A DNA stretch of 64,000 bases from Lota lota (lineage: Eukaryota; Chordata; Actinopteri; Gadiformes; Lotidae), in NCBI GenBank assembly GCA_026745465.1, contig JACYXH010000091.1, positions 2,732,001-2,796,000 of the forward strand, written 5' to 3'. The notes beneath the pieces were generated by a model, which was not told where the DNA came from, searched no databases, and saw nothing but the letters and a program-made list of their open reading frames with translations. The position numbers and the translations under genes are program-made. Shown here one piece after another: positions 53,011 through 64,000 of this stretch. Within the stretch, counting starts at the first letter, position 1, and each line of letters opens with the position of its first letter.

Positions 53011-54507
53011 AGAGTAGTTGTACAGAGGTTAGACTTCTATGAAATCGGGGGCATGGAGATGTTTAGCCTGTGCTGTGTTGATTGTAATCTCTTCCTCTCT
53101 CTTGTAGCCCTCATAGGGCAGTAGGTGCTCGCCAGTAGATGCCATATATTTTTCTAGAAGCGAATAGCACACGGGAAAGTGTTCCCACTTAAGTGGTTCA
53201 TAGGATATAAGCTGAGTAATGGCTTGCCCATTGTATCAGTCCTCCTCTCCAATCTTAACTCCATCTCTCTTTCCCTTTCTTTCTCTTTCTTTGGCTCATA
53301 CTCTTCTCTTTGTTCTCTCTATGCCGCATCACTTTCCTGTTGGAATGTATACACGTTCGGTCTCTTTTGATTTATCTTTTCCCATTTAGACCGTATCTCC
53401 TAAAAGATGAAACATGATAAAGCTGGCGATATAGAGACAACGTTTCACAATTGTTTATACATATATTTTAACTAGTGGACTCTTTTCATTTCCACTGGCT
53501 GCAGCTCTGTCGTGCTGTGATGACAGCACATCTTTTTTGAGACGGTGAATGAGGTTAGTTTCCCCATCTGTTTTGTCCTCAGCATCTGCCATGTCTAAAG
53601 CAGCAGTTTGGAAGTGGAGAGGTGGGCATGTTCACATTGTCTCAAAATGAAACAATGTTAACAAACATTTAACTAATTAGCACTGTACCGCATAGGGATG
53701 CACCTGAGCCACAACATGCGTTTCGTTTTTGTGATTTATCATTCCAGAGGACCTTAATGAATAAGAGCGTTGGCCCTTACCTTCCAAGTCAACCTTTTAT
53801 TTTGAACTGGCTACTTTGCCCACTGGGCATGGTGTGTACATTTAAAATAATGTTTCATGTGTTACATTATTATGTTGTTAATTTGATAGATTAAATGTAG
53901 ATCCATTTTGCACCTTTTAAAAGGTGCTCTTGATGCATGGCTGAATAGTTTTGGTCACTCTCAAGAGGCGAATCACACCTTGTTGCCTGGGTGAATACAG
54001 TGATGGCACCCTGATCTTCACAAGAGGGACAGAAACTCGGAACGCTTTCCGAAGCGATGGCTGACGACTGATGTGGAGGGGTGATGTGCTAGTTGCACAC
54101 AACTACACACCCGGTGCCAAGAGTCGTTCCCACGGTTAACGTAAGGTGCCGCCCACTACCCTTGCTTCCCTGCCAGGGGGTGCAGCACCCTGGCCCGCTC
54201 CATCCATCACCGTCAGCCAGCGTCCGGTACTGGCGATAACGTGGCCTTTAATAATAGAGCAGCCGTTATTACTTTCACAGGTCCGAGTGTTCACCTAGTT
54301 CATCTATCATAGACCCTGGTCCTGGCTACCGGCCATAGTTATTTTAAATGCTGCACAGGCTTTGGATGGCATACTCTCAATATGGCAGGTAGCTACTGTG
54401 TCAGACTCGGATATCTATTGAGGCGTCTTAGTGACTTCAATCGGCAGAACAGACCAACATGTAGGTGGATTTCTCAATCGTGACATCAGCCTAATGCTGA
54501 TGTTCAT

Positions 54508-54750
54508 TTAAAGGGATACGCGGAGATATATGTAAACACACAGATAATTCTGGGCTATTTTCGGCTACCTGTGATGATCCGTGTGTTTGTAGACAAATTA
54601 CAATCTTGTTGTGTTGTAACTGGTACTTGTTTTGAATAAGCAAGTATTCGGAACGGATTGGAAATCTTTCCCCTCCAATTCCCCTCCAATGAACAGGAGC
54701 TAGGCTACTGTAACTCTGCAAAACAATGGAAGCTCTTTTAAATCTCATGC
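54508..54750 (+). repeat. Dispersed repeat family B, copy 2
   Basis: Begins TTAAAGGGATACGCGGAGAT, like the 44-kb copy. It continues with the body in the opposite sense to that copy, which suggests internal inversion or deletion in one of them. Confidence 0.65.
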
Positions 54751-57700
54751 TATCTGAAGTGATGGGTTAAATCGAAGGTCCCTGTTCGAAAACATAGACA
54801 TGGAGTGCTTATTATTTTGTTTACGCTTGTGTTTGATTCCATCGCCCCTACCAGCATTTCAGTCAAAACTGTTCAGTTCATTTATTGTGCTTGTAGATTT
54901 GTTACCCCTTCCCAGAACAGGAAACAATAAATGTAAACTGAATGCGTGTAACTTCTAATTTGGAAGTGCTTGACTGATGCTCTGCGCATACACTGACACC
55001 GACACACACATCTTTATTTGCTGAAATAAATGACGTGTCCATATTCACATCTTTCTGTTTATGCATTATGGATCACATATCATAGATATCGTCGAGATTT
55101 GACATGCATGTGCTCTCACTTCCTTGCCCATCACACGCATGTCTAACACATAGTCTCCATACAGCCGAAGAGAGGCGGTTCAGGACCCACTCCTCACTCT
55201 CTGCAGCTCTCGATAGGAGACGAGAGGACGTGGCACTGTAGACACACTCCGTTCCCTCTCAGAGTTAGATGTGTGAACATCATCATAAGGCTGGCTGACC
55301 ATTTAAGATGCACCTGGGTGGTGTTGCAGCGTGGAGCCTTAATGAAAGGGAAGATGTTTCTATGATATATCAAAGACAAAATGACTATAATAGACACCCT
55401 TTATCGGTTCATAACCACTACGGCTTTGAAGAATGAATTACTTTTTTCAAGCAGAGTTCATATGAGGCATGAGGTTTGAGGTTGTTTCTCATGCTGGGGC
55501 TAAGTGTGAAAGAGGGATGTGTGTTTTATGGACTTAGAGGAATGCAAGTAGGAATGTTCATGTGCATACATTTCACTCTAACCAACATCTCCAGGGCAGA
55601 GTCGGACATCACTTTGTGCAACCTTGATGGCTGATGGAAGTGAAGAGTGAGTCTTTGTTGCATTCTGGAAGGCGTGATGTTTGGCAGTGTTTGGTAGACA
55701 TTGGGGTTGCGGTCTGACTGGCAGATGCAGTTAAACAAGCGACATGTACTTGTTGTTTAGGTGAAGTCACTGGACAGTGGTATACTCAGTATGAGGATGA
55801 GCATATAATTGCTGCCTGGCTCACTTTGTTGGTTATTCTACTCAATACTACTAACCCAAACGATTTGCTTTAGCATCCATGAAAGGCAAAGGGCAGAGTT
55901 GTCTCTAGCACGGCTTAGTGGGTCACCTTAGTCTTTGAGTTGAAGCAGAGAGCGCTGTCAGCTTTGATACTCCTCCCTTCCCTAGAGAGGTCTTTGAAAT
56001 GCACTCTAATTACAGTGACTTCTCCTGGCAAAGCATATATCACTGTGTCGGCCTGCATGCCTGCTCCTCTATTTCATGCACCCACATCCCATCCTCCCAC
56101 CATGTCTCTTAACTCTTATCTCTTTTGCTCTGGATTTCACTCTGTCTCTCTCTCTCTCTCCCCCCTTTCTCTGCCTGCCTTTTTTCAAACCGAGATCAAG
56201 TTTGAAATAACAGTTTTGTACTTCTTTACTTTTTATAGGTTTGGTATGTCTGTGAGCATTTCTGTATAGTGTGAAATACATGTGGATGTGGTTGATGTAT
56301 ATTTGCCTATCTGTGTATGTACAGTATATGTATATGTTTATATAAAATCTGGAATTGATGTTCATGAGGGAAGGCATGGAAAGAAATTTGGAAGAGTAGG
56401 CAGAAGGAAGCAGAGTTTGGCTTTCGATCAAAAACAGAATCAGAGAAAGCTTTTGGCAATATGAAAAACATTCTGGGGCTCGTACCAGCTACGAATAGGA
56501 TTCAGTAAGAAGCCTTTGCCGTGTATGAATTCAAACAGCATGCATGCTAAATAAGTGGTGATATGGTATTAATAGGTCAGTTGAGTCAAAGCTACTGAAT
56601 TTAAACTCCTAAAATATATTGAATATGTAGGTCGACTTGTGTAATATGTTTAGCACTGCCATTGAGTTAGTTGTATTAGTTGATTCAGCTAATGTAAGCC
56701 ATATAAATAATATGGCCAATTTTGTGATAGATGATGATTGTCTTTTGGTTAGTTTGGTGAACAAGTTAGGCTTTTGAATATTTCCCTCCATTTATGGTTT
56801 CAGGATAAATATGGACGAATATAGACCATAGTGACACCTCAGTTCTGTGTTGGCTTGCTGCTTTCCAATCCAATAGGATGCTGTGTCCAGTGGACCTGAC
56901 ACTGAGGGGAGCTCTGCTTCATATGTAATATCACCTGTCAGCAGAGAGTGGACAACAAGAAAGTGTGGGATGACAGATTCTCCATCTCGGTTACTTACTG
57001 TGCAACTTTCCCAAGCCCATTCTCCAATCTGTCAGTTCTTTTTTTTAATTTATTTGCACCGCTGCGTATTTTCATCTCAGTGGGTCCATATCTCTTATAA
57101 TCGTTCTTCCTTTCATTCCACCAATCTTTCTCATTCTATATGCTTTTTACCTCCTCTACCTAGACCCTGGCAAAAATATCATAGCCTCCATTCATCTCTG
57201 AGTCATCTTCATTTTCATCTTCATCTTTCAACATTTAAGGGGGGTGGTGGGGGGATTCTCAGTTCCTATTTCATACGTTTCTCTACTTGGTTTTATCAAA
57301 TCCCTCGCCTGCCTTTCTTCCCGTTTCCGTCCTTCTCCTCTCTCTACATCTGTCCGTCTGTCCGTCTCCCGTTTGTCGCCTGTTGATCTGTCCTCTTCTC
57401 TCTTTCTCAGTTTGTCTCCCAGTCAGAGGATTTATAATCTCATTCGGCCACGCTTTGTCTTTCTCCAATTGCATTTGAATGCCACAGCGAGAGCAGAAGC
57501 GAGGAAATCCAATTTTGCCCCACAGCCTTAAGAGTTAGATGGCGATAAAAGGGGAGCATGTTCCATTTTTCTTTCTCCATCCAAATTGTAAAAGGGAAAG
57601 TTGGCGTACTTAGACCTAGAGGCCTGTTGATTTACACCGTATGGATAATAAAATGGACAGAGCGGAAGTTGAATGAAGTACTCATAGACCCGTCTATGTC

Positions 57701-60700
57701 GTCGTGGGAGTAGTAAAAAGCTAATTAAAAAAATGCTCTCTCCCGCATTGCCTTGGCCTTGTTGTTGAGATCATTGTCCTGCTCAAAGGTGAACTTTCTT
57801 TCTTTTGTCGACTGAAGCAGGTTCTCCTGCAGTGTCTGGTTGTATTTAGCTTCTTCTCCTTTCAGATTTTAACAAGATGCCTACTGATCCTGCTGATGAA
57901 ACGCACCCTATAGCCAGCTATAACACCATACTCGAGTGATGGGACCAAGGATGTTTTTGGAGCCATTTGCAATGTTATGCTTGTACTACACATAGCACAA
58001 GCAATCTCTATCTTGTTTAATCTCAACACACATCTTTCTCTCACACGTTAGTTGTGTTACTTATATGCTTTCACGGTGAACTTTACGTGCTTTGACACGA
58101 TTCCGCCTGAGTGATGGATTCTGGCCTTACTCCCATAAAGACCAGTTTTATACTTTGCCCTTGATAGGGTTGAATCTGACACCTGCATGACCTTCTCAGC
58201 CATTGCACCCAGCAGGTCCTACAAAGTAATTACTCCCTCGATAGTCTCCTTCTGGTTTAGACACTTCTAGTTGGAGTTTTTTCTACGCAGTGCCTGTGTG
58301 GTGGGTTACAGCTTCCACTGCCTTACTATTGTTCCACCAGTGCGCACTCAGATGTTGTTTTCTGTTCTTTTCCTTTCCTCACATTGCGAAGGATGTTGGG
58401 ACTCACAAAAGTCAAATGGCTTGTCTTCCCCTCTCACTCTCCCATGCAGTGTTCCCCCTGATTCTCATACATCCTAAATCTCACTAACTCTCTCACTTCT
58501 CTTTTTGACAATCAAGCTGTTCAGCTTGCTAAGGCTGTTAACCACCCCGACACAGTCCCCTCTCCCTGCAGGCCATTGGCTGCCACAACTTGTCATAATC
58601 ACTGTACATGGCAGTCCCATCCCAAACTTTTACCTTGTTAATCATTAGTTTCAGTGTTTTGCTCTGTACTCTGGCGACAAAAAGAGATCGCGCCACAGGC
58701 AATATAACAGGGATGCCTGTGGGGTTCTCATCTGTCTCTGGGATAAAATGTCACATGCACATTCCTCGCCACTTTTTGCACATCTGTCTTGTGGGAGTAC
58801 CGTGTAACATCTCTGGCCTACTGCCGATTTTCATTTTTCCGCTTAGCTTCCTCCTCTTCTTGTCAGGTTGTTTCAGCGTTTTCCCCTGGGCTGCTTCGGG
58901 GAGGGGGTGGTGGGGTATCCTGTCTTGTCCGCCCATGACGTTTGTCTTTTTGTCTTTCTCTGGTTTCATCTGTGTGTTTGTTTGGCGTCCTTATGCTTCC
59001 TGCCACTGTCACAGCACGTTTGTGTTAAGTGCTTGGGCTTGTCTTTCCCCTGCCTGTAAATGTATGAACTACTAGTGAAAGCTAGTCATTTAGATTTCCA
59101 TTTTCAGTTTTCAAACATACTATGGTATAAAAAATGACAGTTCTTCTCATCACTTTGTTTTTACCATAGTCCAACTCATGAAAACCACCCACTAAATTCT
59201 CAATTTGGCCGTACAACGTTTTCAGCATGTTTTTCTCAATGAAATGCACAGATTTCAAACACGAGCCCAAGATATGACCTTGGGAACTTTGGTGATTGAA
59301 GGTCCTCTGAGTACGATTTTCTTTTGATTAGTTTTTCCTTGGCGCCGAACCGAACCATTTAATGACTAGTTACAGCTTTTACAGCAATGAAGCATGATTT
59401 ATCTTTCAAATGTAGGTATGTGGTGAGTGTAATCAGGTTGTCCTCATGGTTGTTAAAACACCCCCCCCCCCCCCTTGAAACACAGTCCGCATCAAAAAGA
59501 ACCTTCTCACAGTATAATATGAATATAACTAATGAAGACTAAATTACGGTACTTCAGGGCCTAATGTCATGGACAGACTGCCAAAGGGTATTGCTGCTAA
59601 CACATGCTCACTGATGGACAACATACACTCCATTCCATAAATCCTTTCAGCATTGGCCTTCTTCAATAGCTTAAGTATGCTGTGTATTAGGAGTGATTAA
59701 ATTAATGGTGCATGGAAAATACTTCCAACCACTTTTTCAGCTTGGTTGCTGCAATACTGCTTTTTGAATTTCAAAGAAAATTCAACCTTTTGAAACCTTG
59801 CGTCTTGCAAATAATGAAGACCATTTAATGACCTGTCAAACTCATTAACGACTAGTTCAAAAGTTTCCCCAGCAGAATAGTATACACCGTTATTATTCCA
59901 ACAACATTGGAACATTTCTGGTCTCCAAATATAATTTCGTACAAGCACACTGGAATGGGGCATTCGGACTGGCAGACCAATGTAGCCAAATTCAGCCAAT
60001 GTTCATCAAGACTGAATATTGATATACTGCAGAATACATCTAATGTACTCATTAGTATCAGAGTGCCTTACATATAGTAAAGAAAAAAATGAAATAAATA
60101 GTTTTCATGAAAAAAAAAATGAAATAAATAAATAAAATAAAACACATTGTTTACTAAATTACCTTTTCCTTTTGTTGCACTTTTTGCTTCGTGTTTACAC
60201 ATAGAAACTAGCCAATTAGGTGCTCTTGCAGCATCAATACTGCAATAATGTTTCTGCTCGCCAGTTCTTTTCTTTCTTACTGTTTAATGTGACACAATAC
60301 ATAATGATTTTATTGCATTGTCTATATTATCAAAATGGTGAATTGTAATTTGGCATAACCATTACCTCTTTATCCCGACATGACCCGTATCTGGACAAAG
60401 CCACTCCCCTCCCAATTGGAAAGACAGTTTAAGGCATTTAAACACATGAGAAAGCAGTCATGTGACACACCTCTAGCAAGATTAGATTCTCAACCTTTAG
60501 TCTATCATAACCATTGTTAGCTAAACAAAAAACCATTCCAGCCCCGAACAAATTAAGAAGAATGGAACCAAAATAGTTATGTATTTCATAACTGCCCATG
60601 CACAGCAATAGCGATCTTTTTCATATATCATCCACTGACTGCTGATTCCATAAGTCCAAACCATATTACTCTGTGACTAGAACTAGCCAAACTAGAGGCA

Positions 60701-63700
60701 AAAAACAATCAAGAACAAACTTCACTTTTTCCAACAAATAATGATGTCTTACCTTTGTAGTTTTTGTCAACAAAGTTGTGTTTTTGTCGCATAAAACCAC
60801 AATAAATGGATAATCCAGTGTCTGGTCACCATTTTGCAACTAAGCAGGGTGTTTACAATCAATGTATAGTAGCTAAGAGAGGGTTTCAGAGGAATTTCAA
60901 TTTCAATCAGAAAACACGTTCTTCATCGCCATCTGTTTGCCATATGGTGCAATTGTGATTGTTTCGTTTGAAGCGTCACTCACTGACATTTTTAAATAGA
61001 GGACTCAAGTGTCAAAATTATAAAATGGGTTCCCAAGATATCTACCTGTTTGTGTCTCATAAAGGTCATTGTCTATTTTGCATTGGTTTGCATTCGATTT
61101 CTTGATTTATTTTGAGATTTCGCTTAAACCTACGTTTACTAAAACCTCTCAATCTTTGCTCTACTTCACTTTATTGGCATCAAATACTGACCCAGGTACT
61201 CATCAGATGTTGTGCTATATCCATATAGTTCTATAGGGCTACCAACTGATAATGCACTAGGTGGTATTCAATCTAAATCATGACATTTATTTCAGGCGGA
61301 AATGAAATCTTCCACTCATGCTGTGTTCTAGCTTTATTCACTCTAACCGTGTAGTATCCACATTGAGTATTTCACTTGCAATCTCACAGGTGGTATCTTT
61401 CTTTTGGTACCAAGATTACATATACATTACATTACATGTTAAAGCCCTTGCAGTTGTGGAGATATAATCTATTTTCTTGTGGTTTGTTATTTTCAGAAAT
61501 AGTCTAGCCTAGTGATGAGGAGGTAAAAAAGAAGAAAGTGTCCCGGTAGTTCGTTTTCAAGCCTGGCAGGTTGCTATTCAACGGGACGGGAAATGCTGCC
61601 TTCCTTTTTCGCAAAAGGCTATTGAATAGTAGAATTGAAAAGGAAAATTAAATATTGAATTGGATTCACCCCGTTGGCTGGTTGGTTACACGATCAACAG
61701 GTTTGTAAGATCAATTTTGAGGCCTTAAGCCCCTAGCTTCTTTGCAACAAAAAGACGTGCGCTGAAAATCTAAAATATATTTAGATAAAAACTCCAATCA
61801 CTACTTGACCAGAAAATAGGTCATACGCTACCAAACCTCTGCTCCTGAAAGGTTAACAGTGATAGATAGATGACTCCGCTGCAGAGGTGTTGGATTGGAG
61901 TTAAAATGTGTCCCTCAGTCTGGTAAGAGTTGAATTGGAAAGCACGCCATTCGCGTTAGATAAGGATCCACAGCTACTAGTGGGGATAGAGGGTATTTTT
62001 TTGACTTTCTCTGCCCCTGGGGTAGGCTTATCAAAGTTTAACCAAAGTGCAAGAGGCTGGAGATTAGAGGAGATGGAAAACGGTGATGGATGTGTGTGGA
62101 TTCTCTGCAAGGGTTTCTTATGTTCTCTGCAAGGTAGGCTATGTTCCCTCGAGTGGTTTCTATTTCTCTCTGGCCATTTGAGTAACAGCGGTGTTTCGAT
62201 ATTGTTGTGCTGAGCGTGTTTGGGGTCGACGTTCAACGGGTGTGTGTTGTGCCTATGTGGTTCATTGCCAAGTGCACAGGTGAAACCTCTTGGGTTTGTA
62301 GAGAAGGCTACAGTCAACCATAGCAATACAAAGCATTGCTCATATTAAATTTGGACTTGGAGGGCATTTTTATTTTTTTTATTTTACATAAGACAAAGTT
62401 TGGTATGTTAGCTTAACACATTCTCACATACCAAGACAAACAAGTGCAGCATAAAAAAAGGCCTATTGTTTTCACACCTTCACATGATTTTGTGAGGCTC
62501 TATTTAGCCTATATTTGTCAATCATAATGGGACAGTTAGTCCCCATGCAGTTGTAAATTAACCAAACAAAATGAACCCCAAACAAACTCTATTCTTCTGT
62601 AGCATATATCTTATACTTCATTGATGGTGCCTTCATCAAAGAGCAAATGCTGCAGAAAGTGCTGTTCATTGGCTGCTGCTTCTTGTGGTTTGGATGGGGC
62701 TGGGGCTGGAGGGGTTGGTTACCACAACTGTCAGCCCAGCATCGCCTCTGTTGGCCCAATTATAATTTAATTCCCAAGACCACCTTGTCATCAGGAAGAG
62801 GTTTGTCTGTGTAATTGGTTGCCTGCAAGCCTATTGGTGCGAATGTGTATGTGCATCTCTGGGTTTGTGATTTTTGTGTGTGTTATTGCTATGCACTGCA
62901 ATTTATATATGTGGAAAAAGTGCTCCTATAACTCCCTGTGGTTGCATGGTGGATCGCATATCTGATATTAATGATCTGATATCAAGTATATTTAAAAAGG
63001 GCCCAAATAATCATAAAGAAACAAACAAACATAAAACACTACAATAAAGCACTGTCGATGGCCACATGATATTCTAAATGTACTCTTGTGTGGACACACA
63101 CGCACACACACACAAGCGCACATCAGGGACCTGACATTTCCCAAAATGGCTTCCTTTTTTCCATGGAACATGCTGGAATCGATAAGTAGACCTCTAAATT
63201 CTTGGCCCTCAGATTCTAATTGAACAATCATGCATCAAAGATAAAGGCCTGTGGTATCTGTGGTTTCATAGTTTTATATAGTGCTATGTGTATGCCTCAA
63301 ACTACTTTCACATTCATTTATATTGGTTGGATGGAAATGAACATTAAAGTTGCAATGTGTAACATTTCAACTAGCTCGTTGCTTTAAATAACCTGGAAAT
63401 ATCTGTAGTCAGTGCTGATCGATAGTGATTTAAATAATGTTATTAATAAAATCTAATTCTATAAATGCTAGCCAACCCGTATCTCTCTTTATGTACAATT
63501 ATATTTTGTTCTTGTAAATCTTGTAAAACTATTGACACTCCTAAAACCCCTCTCACTCAAGCCACCCATCCAGCCAACCTATGCTTGTTCGCATGCACAG
63601 CCAGTTAGAGTGGACAGAACACTGATATTAAATTGAAGAATGAAATAACAGATTCAACAAAATAGAGTAACTCATTAAAAAGTAATTAATAACCACTACG

Positions 63701-64000
63701 ACGTTTGTCAGATCCATCACACCAGTTTAGTTATGAACTATCAGTCTGTTTATCTGTCCTTCTGACTGACTGACAGCTATGCACCGAAGATGGATGCGAC
63801 ATGTCAATCTACTGATGGCCTCCAAATTGAGCTTCGCTCTCAGCTTTTGCAGAGGCTGAAATTCCTCCCTCAATGCTGGTTGATAAGAAGAATAAAAGTG
63901 AAAGCTTTTCATTACTCATGTTTCCTCTCCACTTTTGTGCAGAGCGAATGAATAAGAAAAAAGCAGGCAATTGAGATAGAGAAAATGTGTTTTGCGTCTG
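54751..64000. other. nos1ap intron 2, right part
   Basis: No exon, RNA gene or complete mobile element recognised. It contains pyrimidine-rich stretches (about 56140-56180 and 57300-57420), a C run at 59461-59474 and A-rich runs near 60080-60140. A short motif near 63343 (TTAAAGTTGCAATG) is also found inverted near 28660. Confidence 0.5.
59461..59474. repeat. Poly(C) run
   Basis: Fourteen C, preceded by AAAACA. Confidence 0.9.

Noticed and set aside
58608..59075. 155-codon ORF in nos1ap intron 2
   Set aside because: Low-complexity hydrophobic translation with no domain or splice support.

Overview
The window looks like nuclear DNA of a ray-finned (teleost) fish. It holds vertebrate multi-exon genes with GT-AG introns, very long pure dinucleotide microsatellites, Tc1/mariner and hAT transposon relics, tRNA-derived SINEs and a solo LTR. 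I cannot name the species. No prokaryotic features, rRNA, tRNA gene or CRISPR array were seen.

Layout. (1) 1-2600: repeat-rich DNA with a decayed coiled-coil-like ORF built on a 33-bp tandem repeat and a truncated Tc1 transposase. (2) 4115-11383, minus: a ten-exon RAD23 gene (proteasome shuttle and DNA-repair factor), rad23a by neighbourhood. (3) 12798-18280, minus: nine-exon calreticulin, whose C-terminus reads NVEL instead of KDEL and whose upstream DNA has a perfect ER-stress element. (4) 19465-25741, plus: ten-exon orthologue of human C19orf44, head-to-head with calreticulin. (5) 27076-29964, minus: akr1a1, eight coding exons plus a 5' non-coding exon, tail-to-tail with C19orf44. (6) 35679 onward, plus: the first two coding exons of nos1ap. 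From 36268 to the window end I see no further exon, so this is read as the long second intron, over 27 kb.

Four of the five gene models are complete: every exon joins in phase and lengths fit the families (522, 427, 715 and 324 residues). nos1ap is partial because the gene runs off the right edge.

The genes do not form a pathway. The notable context is genomic. RAD23A and CALR are neighbours in human 19p13.13, while CALR3 and C19orf44 are neighbours in human 19p13.11. Here RAD23, one calreticulin gene and C19orf44 are contiguous, as expected if this keeps an ancestral order. The most testable observations are the atypical calreticulin C-terminus, the ERSE, akr1a1 exon 5 lying between two long complementary dinucleotide tracts, a 193-bp tandem duplication starting in the last codons of the C19orf44 orthologue, and a non-autonomous hAT element with a perfect 8-bp target duplication. 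I found nothing that amounts to an undescribed multi-gene system.
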